From the NCBI GenBank assembly GCA_964058845.1, contig CAXKVR010000006.1, positions 434,001-498,000 of the forward strand: a DNA stretch of 64,000 bases, read 5' to 3'. Made by a program: the position numbers and the translations under genes. Positions within the stretch are counted from its first letter, which is position 1, and every line of letters begins with the position of its first letter. The notes beneath the pieces are model-generated. The model did no database searches. It worked only from the letters and a program-made list of their open reading frames with translations, and was not told where the DNA came from. Shown piece after piece: positions 22,900 through 35,249 of this stretch. This DNA is from Carex sylvatica (lineage: Eukaryota > Streptophyta > Magnoliopsida > Poales > Cyperaceae).

Positions 22900-25800
22900 T
22901 TATGCTGAAGCACCAAGCCTTTGAATCTGCTAGGAAAACAAACAAGAAAATTAATTAAGAAAACATCCACATTTAAACTGGATATACATGTAAGCACTTG
23001 ACTCCTTGCTCTCTGTACATTTCCTTGAGGTCAACAATGTCAGCTCTCTGTACATTTCCTTGAGGTCAGCTCATGGGCGAACAGGAAGAAAATAATTTGG
23101 AAATAGGAAGTAAAAATGTAAGCACCTTGTTCACCAGCAAATCTACTTGCTCTCTGTACATTTCCTTGAGGTCAACAATGTCAGCTCGTAGTTCCTCCAA
23201 CTACAAAGTGAAATGAGTTCATTAAAATTCAAACAGGGTGAAGCAAGTGCAAGTACCGTTAACATTCAAATGCTTAATCTATTTCTGCTGAACCACTTGT
23301 TTGTTTGGTGTCATTAATAGCTGATAAATCAATCAAAGTGTTTGGACTTAAAAAATGAAAAACCAAATTCATTTCCAAATAGTTTATTCCAATCATAGTT
23401 GCACAAAAGAAATTGTACCTCTTCATCACGCTCGCCCATGAGCTCAAGTGCGGCAGTGTGTCTCTGCCTCAGTGCCTCCAGCTCAGCCTTTACTCCAGGC
23501 AAAGCAGATGCTTCCAACTTCAGTTTTTCACACTGAAAAGAAAAAAAATTCAAAAATTATTTTTAGAGTTTGGAGATGAGAAATGAATGAGATAAGAAAA
23601 AAGCGATGTATTTTAACCTGCTCCGTCAACTTCACCAACTCTTCAGCTAGAGAATCACGGATCGACTCTAATGAAGCCTGCACATTTTCCAAAAATTAAT
23701 CATTGAATTGTCTCATTGCAAAAGAACTTGGAAAGCTAGATATTAGCACCATCAAGAAGGGATTACAGCATTATATGCCACCATAAAACAAACCAAACCC
23801 AACAGCAAACACAACCCCTCCCCCACACCCAACCCCACCCAAATAAAAGGAGGGCAACACAACAAGAGAAATATTAAAAAAAAGAAGCTAAAATAAAGAA
23901 AACTGAGCCCAAACCAAGGAAGTATCATCCAGGTTTAGACACTACGCCACCTTTGTTCTGTTGAGCCTTGGGAAATAATTACAGAATGAAGTAGAGTCTC
24001 TCAAAAAATAGCAATGAAGATAAAGAAGAAAAAATAAAAAGGGAGAGCAACACTTACCAGGCGAGACATGTAAGAAGCCAGTTCACCATCCTTCTGTCGA
24101 AGAGTAGCTTCAAAAGCACTTGGGGTCATGCTCTTTAGAAAGTAAGACGACATGTTACCTTCAGTAGACATTCTCCTCTCTAAAAGGGCACTACTGTCAT
24201 TTTCCAAAGATGCCTGTAAGAAATGGCTCTCTTCAATGCTATTGAGGCTTCCAGCACTCGATAGCTTTCTCATAGGTATATTTCCTACAATTTACAAGCG
24301 AAGTAGGATGTCAGGGTTGTGGTTGAGAACAATACCAGACATGTATAAACAGGATACAACCAATATGTACATAAAGTAATGTTTGAAAAATGAAGCTATA
24401 TTCACACAGTAAGCATGCAATTAGCGTCAGTTATATTCAATTAAACTTTATATCCAAGAAACAGGAGCAGTGATTTTAGTTATGCAGTTAGCCCCAAAGA
24501 AGCAAGCACTTGACTACAATGGTATCAGTAAACACTATGAAACAAAGGTTCAAATGATGGAAAAAGATCTTATGAGTAAGTTGGAAGTTGAATAAAATTA
24601 AAATATATTACTTGTCGGATCATAATTAGCTTTATGTATCTCTATAGAAGCAGCCTTCTCAAGTTCTAACCTGGTAGCTCTTTCCTTTTCTAGCTCCTGT
24701 AATAAAGACGGAAATAAAGTTGATATCAGTCGCTACCCAATTTCTTTTTCAAATTATCATGGAAGCACTTAACAATGATTTAATCATAGAGCTCCTAATA
24801 ATTTGTGTTTGAAATCCTTCTCTTTTCACTCCAAAAGTGATAAGATCTGATGTGGGACAAAGTAATGCGCAGAGCAAAATAATTCCCACAATGGATATAT
24901 ATATTGTCTTCATCAATTATTTCATACAGGATTGCAGATTAGGGATGACATTAACTGAACATACTTTATCAACATACCGGATTGTACCAGTCACTGTTTT
25001 CATTATGCATTAAGCTGTTAAGCGATAATTTTTCATTTCATTTTAATTTTAATTATGTAAAGTATTTTCATTGGTACTAGGGAACAGATATAATCACATT
25101 CTAGTTTCTTCTCTTCTTTAAACTAAAACCTCATGAAAAGAGTTGAAACCCAAAAATTTGAGCATGGTGTACCAGATATATGTCAGTCATTTGGCAACTG
25201 AGACACTTGAATGGTACAGTACATTACAGTAACAACATATATGAATGAATAAAAGGAAAAAATACCTTTTCTAGGAGTTCTCTATGTGTAGCTAATTCCT
25301 GGAGTTCTTTTTTCTGCTTAGCTCTGAGTTCTCTGATCTCATCTTCGAGTTGCTTTGCTCGGCCTTCTTGAGTTGCAGCCTCCTCCTTTATGGCAAGGTA
25401 TTCTTGCCTACTCTCAGATGCTCTCTGCCTTTCTTTCTCAAGCGACCGGCTCAGCTGGGTTTGCTCTGTTCTGAGGCAAGTGATCTGTCACAAAAAGAGA
25501 AGAAATATCATGAGCAAAAATTTAATATCCAAGTTATCCTCCAAATATTAAAAAGAAGAAAAATAAGTTCTACTCCATATGATTGCAAAATGAAAATTTC
25601 TAATGTGACCAACTAAAAAGTTTACTGAAGATCCAAGCAAGAGTCCAACAGTATCAAGTGCATTCAAGATCACCGACTAGTAGGAACTAGTGGGAAGGAA
25701 GAAGGCAAAACCTGAGTTTCTAAAATTGTGATCCTAGAAAAGCTTTGAGAAAGGCGCTCATTCAAAGATCTTTCTTTCTCCTCAGCTGCAGCAGCCTTTG

Positions 25801-28800
25801 CTTCTGCGTCCTGTCCACATAGAAAATCCATGTAAATGACCATAACTACAATGCATAATGGGCAATTAGCATAAACACAAAATTCAATTTTTTTTTCAAA
25901 ATTTTGGGTAACTAACAATAGCTAAAGTGACAGAAATCTTTTAAACAATAACAGGTTCTCATTAACCATTCTTAACAAAGTCAAGCAATTGCTTTGAAAC
26001 TGCACTTAACTGTTTACCAACATGCATACAATTATGTCGTTGAAAAAGAAAAATGATTAGCTGATTATATTTTTTTAGCAAAGACCTGTAGGCGGGAGTT
26101 TAAAGATCTCTCTACACCTGCCCAGGCTTCAGCTCTACGAGCAGCTGTCTCCTGTTAAAGATAACAGATTAACATACAGTAGCAAGAATATTGAACAATA
26201 ATAGAAACATAGCACATAGTATCACAAAATTTAATCAAGTAAATTCTCTATTATACAAATGTGGGTGGAGTCTATCCCAACTTGTTTGGGACTAAAGGCT
26301 TGGTTGTTGTTGTTGTACAGACATGTGGGTGGACATTTGAAAATGAGCTACTATACATGGAAATTAATAATGAGTTAACATGGGCATATCATTCTTAGTG
26401 TTGTGAAACTTGTTATATAACTACCATTCAACTGATAGAGAATTTTTAACAAAAAACCTGCATTGCTTCAATCTGTCGTAAGAGTGGCCTTGTTGACTCA
26501 GGGACTTGTGTCACTAATTCATTGTAGCGTAATTCACTAGCCTGTGATAATAAAAATAGTCATTGGTTTTAGTAACCTCAAATTAATGAACAAAACGTCA
26601 TGCGATAAGAAAAGAAAAGAGAAAGAAGCTCACTTGGTATCTCTTTTGAAGGTCATCAATGTCCCTCTTAAACATTTCTTCCTTAAAGGCAGCCTGTACA
26701 AAAAATTGGAAATTGGAAACCACATGAGATTAGAGAGGAGAGCGAAGAAAAGAGTGAAAATTCTGAGAGCTAAAATGAAGTGTTGTGTCTGAATAACCCC
26801 AATTAACATAGCTACCCTCAAGGCTAATATTACTACCAAACAGAATAATCCGACTCCACAAACATTTCATTTTCTTAAAATTTAACCTCTGCCAACCCCC
26901 AGACCACACAATTGACTGATGTTTAACAATAAATAACCAAATACCTCCTGCTCTTTTCTAGTTAGAGTATGTCTGAGCTCCTCAATAGTCTGAACCAGCA
27001 TTGCCTCTTTCTCACTGGCTTCTCTTATACGAGTCTCCAGCTCAACCTTTGCCTCGCTATTGGCACGAGCCTCTGCTACTGCCTCAGCTTCTTTAGCTGC
27101 ACTTAATGCATTGGCATAGAACTCCTTTTGGGCAGCCAGCTCCGCTTGGTTTTTCTCTATTGTTTCTTGCAGTAACTTCTCAGTCGCTGCCTTGTCTCTC
27201 TTTATACTCTCCACTTTCGCCTCCTCCACCTAGTAAAGAAGAGAGTAAAAGAATCAATAAATAGACAATTGTTGGTACTAAATGGTACTGAACTAGCTTA
27301 GTTAAGGATAGTACCTGAAGCTTTGAGTTAAGCCTTTGTTTCTCCTCTTCAAATTCCCGAATCTGTCCCAACAGAACAAGAGAAAAGGTCAACAAAAGTG
27401 AACTCATTTTAAACAGATGTAGAATTATAAATTGCCTCATCAGTCTACACAGAAAAAGAAAGCCAGTTCATGAGTTGGGTCTCATGCCTGTGCTCGGAGT
27501 TTTCGTATAGTAGCCTCCTGAGCAGCTTGCTTTTTAGATAGCTCTTCACCTATTTAGCAAAAGTAAAACAGAGTAATCTTAGTCAAGCCTAGAAATAATG
27601 TAACTCTTGTTGCTATCGAATAAGTGACTACTCTTCAATAGGTACATGTCAGAGCTGTCAAATCAATACTGGCTAACTTTCTATGCACTCCTTGATAATT
27701 GCAAAATATTACATTGCCATGCAACATTGAGAACCATCCTGCATGTTGCTACAACACACAAGCACTTCAAACACACTAAAAGATCTCCTTCACTTCCATC
27801 GGGTTATTCAAAAGCCTATAGTACCTGCCTTTTCACCATTTATCAGTGACAAAGGAGGTTAGCTAGGGCATTTTAACAAAGATATACAGTCAAGAAAAGA
27901 CAGAAGGTTCAGGAAGGTAATCATAGATAGGTCCATACTTCATAGTAGATTGGATATCTCCTGTTTCATGAGTGTATTAGGAGAATAATAGAACTTAACA
28001 CGATGGAGAAGTTTGAATATAATTTGCTGATGTTCAGAATCTTAGATGCCAAGATAAAGTTGTAATTAAGATAAAATTAGTGTACAGTACTAGAACCAAA
28101 GCGCTATGGAATTGAAACTAGATATCCAATCAGTCTTTTTAAGTACAGTTTCCAATTTTAAAAAACATTTTCAATCTCATAAGTTAATGTATAAAAAAAT
28201 CATTAGAGCCTTGATTGATTAGGGCTTGCAACAATTTGCCTTCTGCTTACCTTCAGCCATGACTTGATTGATAATCTCATCCTTTTCTTTCAAAAGAGCA
28301 GCTGCATCACTCTTCTTATTCTGTTCCCTCCTTAATGTATCCCTTTCTTTGGTTAGTGCATAGATCTAGAGAACCCAGAAAAGAAAAAAAAAAAAAAATA
28401 GATCATTATAACATCATATGATAATTTTGTAGAGTATAATTTTGCATATACAGCTGAACAAACATGATCTAGCCAAAAATAAACATGTCTAGCCCAAGGA
28501 TTACCCTTCAGAAAGTCAAGTTCAGTACAAGCACAGTACTAGCATGTAGCAGGTGTACATTCTAATTACAACTAATCTGTTCACATCTGTGGACTTCCCC
28601 CTGCTTTGCAGTGACATCTATTGCTAACCTCATTATCAATTTTTATCACTAACTGATGCTAAAACAGCACAAAGCTACCTTTCTTTCAAGAGAAGCAACT
28701 CTCTGGTGATATTCTTCCTTCAGTGAATCAACCTCTGACTCCATGGATTTCCTCTGCATTATACACACAAAAAATCTTTACAGTTCTAAAGCAACGTCAA

Positions 28801-30662
28801 CATATACACATTGATTGGCACACAAATTAGACTGGGTCAAATACCTTCACTGCTAAGTAAATATTCATGTTCACCATCTTAATTTGATCAAGTGCTATCA
28901 CTAATTGGTATAACATATTCAACCCCAGAATATAAAAGTGGTTCATTAAATCAGATTGGTTCCTGTCATATTACACAAAATAGGGCCTTAACATACTATT
29001 AAGCAAGAAAAGCAATAAGGAGCGTACCTACCTTCAAGTCCTCAATAGTAGACTTCAGCTGATCATTTTCATTCATGAGTCTGGTCATCTCATCAGCTTT
29101 GGCCTGCAAGAGAAATAAAAAAAGGTTTCCTCTCAGACATCTCATTTTTATCACCTTTTGTTTAAAACGAATTAAAAGAAATAAACTTTGACTTATTTTA
29201 TTTTATTTTTGCCAAAAATCTATTACCTGTGCTTGCCTGGCTGCTCCTTGCAATGCAGCCTCCATCATCTTCATTTCTTTCCTTAACTTGTCCAATTCAA
29301 TATTCGATTCGGTGAAACCATGAGATGATACAACCATCTCTACCTCCTCTATCGTCTCCTCTTTTACAGTGTCCTCTCTCTTAGGCTCTTCATGTACTAG
29401 CTCTACATCAGATGCATCAACCAATGTTTTAGCGAGTTCAGGACTAATCACCTCTTTACTAGCAACATCTGGTACAACTGCAGTAAGGTTTTCCTCTGAC
29501 TCATGTCTCAGTTCACCACTTGGTGCTTTGTCAGACATGTCTGACTCATGTCTCAGTTCACCACTTGGTGCTTTGTCAGACATGTCAGAGTATACTTCCG
29601 TAGCAACCGGTTCAACTTCTGTCCCTACATCATTCTCACTCTTCTCCTGTGACTCTAATTCAGTGGTAGCTTCTCTCTCAACACTGCTTTCGGTCTCCTC
29701 TACAGTCTCCTGACTTGGCACAGCATCCACTATGACCTCTGAAACTTCGTTTTCAGTATCAAACTTCGGTTGTTCTACTTCATCATTATCTTTTTCCTTG
29801 TCAGTCTCTACAGATTCGGTTGGATCAATGTTCTCTGCAGCAACTATTTCCTCGACCGACTCTTGATCTTTGACCGGTTCAGCCTCTTCTTCCTTGTCTT
29901 TTACAGGAGAGATCGTATTTTCTTCAGTGGATACACTACGATCTTCCTCGGAAACAGTTGTGGAATGTTCTAGAGTTTGCGGTATAGCCGAAACTTCAGC
30001 GTCCTCATTTCCTTTCTGTTCCGACTGCTGTCCCATGAAACCCATGAAATCTGGCATGCCTCCCCATGCTCCTGATCATGTTAACCACGGAGAAAGTTAA
30101 TCAATCCTTTTCAAAAATAAAATGTTAACAGCTTGTTATGTTCAACTACTGTTTATTCAGTTTGTGCTGCTACATCATTCCTTAATTTAAGCACAAGCCA
30201 TGATATCTCTTAGGTTTAAGCCAGAAAATTCAAAATCACCTGTGACTACTACAGGAGTACACTAACTCTCAGTGCAATGACCCACAACATTCACTGTTCA
30301 CATCAAATGCTACAGGAAACCCATAGAAGCACCTCAAAGAAGGATTTAACTCCAGAACCCATTTCACATTTCCATATAAACAGTATCTAATACAATTGAT
30401 CACCTGTATGGAGTTCCCACCACTGTATACAATATATGAATAATAGAATAGAATGAAATTGAACTCGAACTGAAAGAAGAGGAATTGGCAATGGCATTGC
30501 AAATAACAAATCATGAGTACCTTCTTCAGAATCAGGTTTGTCTTCCAATCCAAGAGCAGTATCGAAATTCTTCTCCATGTTCTTGACGCTCTCACTGATC
30601 TTGTTTACAGCGCCAGCCAGATCCTGGAGCCCACCCAGGGACACCTTGCCAAACCACGCCAT
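22900..30662 (-). CDS. GC5: Golgin candidate 5 (TMF/ARA160-like Golgi coiled-coil tether), 19 exons, 919 aa
   Basis: Exons in coding order: 30521-30662, 29227-30071, 29032-29103, 28679-28753, 28251-28365, 27488-27549, 27315-27362, 26945-27229, 26634-26693, 26458-26541, 26086-26151, 25712-25810, 25266-25484, 24612-24696, 24058-24284, 23618-23677, 23419-23532, 23126-23200, 22900-22926. Phases agree and sum to 2760 nt. The N-terminus MAWFGKVSLGGLQDLAG matches plant GC5. Residues ~50-300 are acidic and low-complexity; ~300 to the end is heptad-rich coiled coil. The C-terminus (GERDEELEELRADIVDLKEM, ending NKIQRLGASA) is the conserved TMF domain that binds Rab6-type GTPases in relatives. The expected role is a tether at the trans-Golgi. 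A 45-bp repeat duplicates 15 residues (210-239). Intron 6 uses a GC donor at 27486-27487. The gene appears intact. Confidence 0.95.
23000..23085 (-). repeat. Partial duplications of the penultimate golgin exon inside its downstream intron
   Basis: The exon phrase ctctctgtacatttccttg and the following aggtca occur in the real exon (23149-23173) and twice more in the intron, at 23009-23034 and 23045-23068, the first copy extending through aacaatgtcagctc. Right after the second copy, agctcatgggcga (23068-23080) matches the preceding exon in inverted orientation. The copies lack proper splice borders and should not be coding. Confidence 0.8.
26270..26322 (+). mobile_element. 5'-truncated Au-type SINE with 11-bp TSD, in a golgin intron
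   Basis: The segment atcccaacttgtttgggac, then taaaggcttggttgttgttg, is the well-known 3' end of the plant Au SINE family, ending in the TTG repeat. It is flanked by the exact duplication atgtgggtgga at 26259-26269 and 26323-26333. It inserted into the intron between the exons at 26086-26151 and 26458-26541, and only the last ~50 bp of the SINE are present. Confidence 0.85.
29496..29585 (-). repeat. Perfect 45-bp in-frame tandem duplication in golgin exon 2
   Basis: Two identical 45-bp copies (29496-29540 and 29541-29585) encode DMSDKAPSGELRHES twice, at residues 210-239. Their identity implies a recent duplication or homogenisation. The frame is preserved. Confidence 0.95.
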
Positions 30663-31089
30663 CTCGCATAGATCTGTGATCTATCTTCTCCGCCTCGGCG
30701 CTGCGCAACCCCGACCAACGGAGACGACGAACGGAACTGCGCGCGAAATGCCAGATCAAGACTGGTACATCAGAAACCGATTTGGATCTGGCGACTGAGA
30801 TGGATTTTGTTAACTAATTAGGTTATGGCGGGTTGGGTTTTTTGTATCGGGTCGACTCGTCGGTGGATCTAACATGCCAAAGTTTTTTAATTTTTAATCA
30901 GAAAAAAATTGGGAGGAAAAGAAAAGGAAAAGAGAAACGAAGAGAACGGTTGTTACTTGTTAATTTATTACCAGGTTAGAAGTTTCGTTGACAGTAAGTT
31001 AATGGGCTAAGATTTTTCAAAGCCAATTTAATTAATGCAAAACCAGGCCTAGGCCCATTTAAATGAGCCCACTTAATATAATCTTTCAG
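30663..31089. other. Golgin promoter region and intergenic DNA
   Basis: The first ~130 bp next to the golgin start codon are GC-richer (cgccagatcaag, gcgctgcgcaacc) and are probably 5' UTR and promoter of that gene. No other gene is visible. Confidence 0.4.
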
Positions 31090-31499
31090 GAGGAGGGTTC
31101 AAATGCACCCAAATTTTTGTGCACCCAAATACACCCTATCTTTCAAATCATTTTTCTCCGTTTTCAAAGTCTGAATAGTCAATCCGAACCGTTAGATGCG
31201 ATATATTAAGATGTGCTTGGAGACCAAATTTTACATTTTTTGAAATTTTTTTACTATTTTTATAGATTTATTGAAAATCACTGTTTTTAACAAATCTGGA
31301 CCATAAAAAACAGCAATTTTCAATAAATCTAAAAAAATAGTAAAAAAATTTCAAAAATTATAAAATTTGGTCTCCAAGCACATCTTAATATATAAATCGC
31401 ATCTAACGGTTTGGATTAACTGTTTTGACTTTAAAAACAGAGATAAAAGATATGATACATTTGAATGCACAAAAATTTGGATGCATTTGAACCCTCCTC
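31090..31499. mobile_element. Mutator-like MITE, 410 bp, long palindrome, 9-bp TSD
   Basis: The ends gaggagggttcaaatgca and tgcatttgaaccctcctc are perfect inverted repeats. The inverted symmetry runs through almost the whole element, with a centre near 31300 around gaccataaaaaacag. Flanks are atctttcag (31081-31089) and atttttcag (31500-31508), a 9-bp duplication with one mismatch, which fits a Mutator-type MITE. Decayed relatives sharing ggagaccaaatttt and ctgttttt words occur at 33770-34080, 59000-59150 and 63490-63850. Confidence 0.9.
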
Positions 31500-31508
31500 A
31501 TTTTTCAG

Positions 31509-31732
31509 ATATCATGAACAAAGCAAACAGAAGCAAAGGTGAAAAAACAAAAGCAAGATAAGGCTATCCATATGGCAACCCACGTGGCACCCTTTGTGTG
31601 GGTGGGATCAGTGAGACCTGCCAATAGGATCTTACTCACCAGACATTTGACTTAGATAGAGATTCTGTGTGGAGTCTTAAGGACAGAGCATAGACTCAAA
31701 GAGAGAAGCCATTATCTTCCTAATTCCAACCC
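31509..31732 (+). promoter_or_regulatory. Promoter of the PSI-H gene with I-box and G-box
   Basis: An I-box-like gataagg at 31557-31563 lies just upstream of a G-box cacgtg at 31581-31586. This pairing is typical of light-responsive promoters of photosynthesis genes. No clear TATA box is seen. The 5' UTR probably includes gactcaaagagagaag near 31692-31708. The region begins right beside the MITE that ends at 31499. Confidence 0.65.
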
Positions 31733-32703
31733 ATGGCATCTCTCTCCACCATTGCTGTTGCACAACCAGTTGCCGTCAGAGGCCTTGCCGGAAGCTCCAT
31801 CCATGGCACCCAACTCGCTGTCAAGCCCCTCCGCCGTTCCTTCTACAAAACCAACTTAAGGTAATTTTATAGCAATTACTAAAGAACAAAAAGATACTAG
31901 ATTGTACCGGAACCCTTTATACAAAAAATGACAATAATTTATTTACTTTTGAGTTTGATACTTTTGGTGTTATTAGGAGGTCACACAAGGTTTCGGTCAC
32001 GGCAAAGTACGGTGACAAGAGCATTTACTTTGATCTTGAAGACCTCGGCAATACCACCGGGCAATGGGACCTGTACGGATCCGATGCTCCCTCGCCTTAC
32101 AACTCACTCCAGGTACTAGAATTTTTGTTTAGCAACATTTTGCATTGGCTTTAAGAATGGAACACTATCCGAGGGTACACAGACAAGAAAATATTTTTAC
32201 TGAGTATGTCGGTATTACAGACAGAAATATCCGCAACAATATCCTCACGAATATCCTCGCAGGTACTGTCCCATTCTTGTAATATTTATTACTAGCAGGG
32301 ATGGATCTACATGCTAATTAGCAGCAGTTTTGTTCTTTATATCTTATAATTTAATACATACTTGTACTTTATAAAAATAAAATTATACTACAATAACTTA
32401 TATAGTCCCTCCAATTTCAATATTTTAATTATTAGGTCCTGCTGCATGACATTAGTTAGAAGTTTTTTTTTTTTTTTTAAATGACAATAACATAGCATTC
32501 TAATGAATTTAAACAAAATACAGAGCAAGTTCTTCCAAACATTTGCTGCCCCTTTCACCAAGAGAGGCCTCCTGCTCAAGTTCTTGCTTCTCGGTGGTGG
32601 ATCCACCATTGCGTACCTAAGCTCCACCGCATCGGGAGACGTGCTTCCGATCAAGAAGGGCCCACAACTCCCCCCTCAGAAAGGCCCACGTGACAAGCTA
32701 TAA
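31733..32703 (+). CDS. PSAH: Photosystem I reaction centre subunit VI (PsaH), plastid-targeted, 147 aa
   Basis: Exons are 31733-31860, 31977-32112 and 32524-32703 (444 nt), with GT-AG introns. Residues 1 to ~50 form a Ser/Arg/Ala-rich chloroplast transit peptide ([15 protein letters not shown]...). The mature part begins near [20 protein letters not shown] and continues [20 protein letters not shown], both signature stretches of PsaH. One membrane helix follows ([18 protein letters not shown]), then the basic tail VLPIKKGPQ. PsaH is a single-span PSI subunit at the site where LHCII docks during state transitions. The second exon begins with a split Arg codon. All parts appear intact, and G-box/I-box motifs lie upstream. 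Confidence 0.96.
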
Positions 32704-33769
32704 ACAGCTTAATTTCTTTTAAGAACCATATGTTTGCCTGAGCCTGTTGCCTGTTGTTGATATTGTACCAGTATCAGTGTCTTTAATTTGTAATTAATTA
32801 AATCAACGGATTTTAGTACGAATCTTCATCTCATTTTCCTTTCTCCTGTCATGTCTTCAACATTTGCTTCTTCTTTTTTGGTAATATTTCTTGTTTGCTT
32901 AATTTTTTTCTTCTTCAAAAAATTAGACTTGGAATTTTAAAGTATGCAAAGAGGAAGTTTTTCATCACATGTAAAGGACAATTTTGCTTGCACAATCTTC
33001 CGGAAATAAAATAAAAAATTAGGAGAATAATGAAACTGTTGTCCAAGCTATTTCTAATAACAAAAGAACCTTTTTTTGTGAAGAAAAACCTTCTTGACAA
33101 AAGTTTAGATTTGAAAACTGACATTATAGGCATGATCAACATATTTTATATATCATGTCTATTTAAAATGATGAGATTTGATATATATTTCAGCGTTATA
33201 AGTTTTTTTTTTTTAAAATTTCATGATGACGCAATATCAAGCAAAACTCAGATTGTATAAAATAATATTGTCAGGTTATATAAATGTCCAACAGTTTTTT
33301 ATTAAAACATTATTCTGAATTTATTCAAAATTATTAAAATAATTATTATCAAACAATCCCTTCCCTTTAATACGCAATTATGTTCACAACTACTATGAAT
33401 GATGCGTGTATTTAAGTACATAACAGGGCCTACGGGAAATTTCAACCAAAAAAAAAGAGTACATAACAGATCAAGGAATAAATATTTCACAAGGATAATT
33501 AGGATTGTCGATTTTAGTATATTTAAAGACAAATCATTTCTATATTTTTTTATGTTTCCAATGAGAAATATGGTCAAGAAAAGGATGATATTAGAGGATC
33601 CAGTACATTACCAGAACCACAAACATAAAAAAATAAAAAATAAAAAAAATGTTTGAGCAAACAAAACAGTTACTGGTAGTAGTTAATATTTGTTAACATG
33701 CATAGCTGCAAGACTTGGCTCAGTTTAAATGTGCACTGTAATTAAGTCTGGTTTATTTCAGAAAATAAT
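32704..33769. other. 3' UTR and AT-rich intergenic DNA
   Basis: The first ~120 bp are the likely PsaH 3' UTR. The rest is AT-rich with many short chance frames. I recognise no gene or element. Confidence 0.45.
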
Positions 33770-34080
33770 AGGGTTAAAATACCTCATTCTTTTTGTGCTC
33801 CAATCATGTTTTACATCCTTATCTCTGTTCTCAAAGAGTAGGGTTAGCTGGAGACCAAATTTTATATTTTTGAAAAATATTTTTAGATAGGCACAAAATC
33901 ACTGTTTTTTTAGAAAATTTTGGACCATCCAAAAACAGTGATTCCGTACCCATATAAAAAAATCATAAAAAAGATCTAAGAATATAAAATTTAGAAAGAT
34001 CATATTGAGCAGTTCGAATTGACTATGCGGACTTTGAAAACAGAGATGAGGATTTCGTACCTATACTCCGGTATCAGTCA
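33770..34080. mobile_element. Decayed relative of the Mutator-like MITE
   Basis: The segment keeps the arm words ctggagaccaaatttta, aaaatcactgttttt, ccaaaaacagtgattc and gaaaacagagatgagg in the same inverted arrangement as 31090-31499, but the ends are eroded and no duplication can be set. Confidence 0.55.
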
Positions 34081-35142
34081 CTGTCTAGTGAAAGCTGGAA
34101 GAGGACATGTACAAAAGGTTGCTATGGATTCAACAATCATTTACCCCATGTTTAACAATCAAACAAGATACTCTACATACCACATACATAAAATGCAAAT
34201 CCTCTACAATAATATCATTACAACATCTAACCTACTTACTTAGAGTTGCTGCCAACTAATTCCTAATACTAGAATGTTCCAATATTGCAGGAGGCTTAAC
34301 AGTCAGATTTGAGATAAATTCGATATAGCTTCCTGCATTAACTATGAATAACCTGAAATTCAAGGAAATAGAATTATTAGTTTAGACAGCATGGCACTAA
34401 CACGAATTAATATTGCAAACTGAATAAAATTGGTCAACAGGAGAGCAAGCAGTTGTAGATAATATAAAAGGATAACAGTAGAAATGTTTAAAAAAAAGTT
34501 TGCTGTGGAAGGAAGAAAAGAAGTAAACAACACAGTACAGTACTGAATTTAAAATTGCAATAGCATGCTTATATTTGAAAATTATAACATCAAAGAAAGC
34601 TCTTATTTTCTTCTGAGCAAGGCAAATGGGAATTGCACAAAGAAAGCATTCAGAATTCACAGTCACTGAAGAGCACACAAAAAAGAAGTCTGCTGCTCTT
34701 TACAAAACTCAATTATTAAATGGTGGAGCAAGAAAATTTCCAACTTGGATCAAATCAAATAGCTCAACATCCTTTTGTGGGTTATAGATTATATGCAAAG
34801 AGATAATATACTTTACTATAATCAGTAATTAAAAAGTTAACATCTCTAACAACTTTTTTTGTGATCACCTGACAATAAATTCAAACGAACCTCAGACAGC
34901 ATATGAACAAATTAGATAAAACACTAAAAGAATTCAGAGATTGCATCAAGTGATTAATTTGGTCTTACACTGGTCAACCCATACTATTGCTTCTGAGTCA
35001 GAACTTAAAACTTAAAATTACGGTATTCTCATCCAAATAACAACGATACCAGAAATGACCCAACCCCTTCTGATGATGTTCTTGCCCTTCTCTCTTCATT
35101 TCTCCCCAAACCCTAATGGCCCCCTAGTACATGACTCAACCA
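34081..35142. other. Intergenic DNA without a recognised feature
   Basis: AT-rich sequence. A terminal exon of the trihelix gene could lie here if the strong donor at its 3' end is used, but I could not identify one. Confidence 0.35.
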
Positions 35143-35171
35143 CCCCCCCCCCCCCCCCCCCCCCCCCCCCC
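35143..35171. repeat. 29-bp poly-C homopolymer
   Basis: An uninterrupted run of 29 C residues lies about 80 bp downstream of the trihelix stop codon. Such a run is rare in plant DNA and may be length-polymorphic or an assembly artefact. It could form a G-quadruplex or i-motif. Confidence 0.95.
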
Positions 35172-35249
35172 GCAACTCCTTGGAATCCCTAACAATATAC
35201 AACAGTTGTTACGTTTTACCTAACTTGAACACCAGAAACAAGTGACCAA

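Noticed and set aside
29369..29713. 114-codon plus-strand frame antisense to golgin exon 2
   Set aside because: Ser/Thr-rich shadow of the acidic exon, with no independent evidence.
33030..33656. Several 75-90-codon frames downstream of PSI-H
   Set aside because: AT-rich, Lys/Phe/Ile-biased chance frames on both strands with no splice context or domains.
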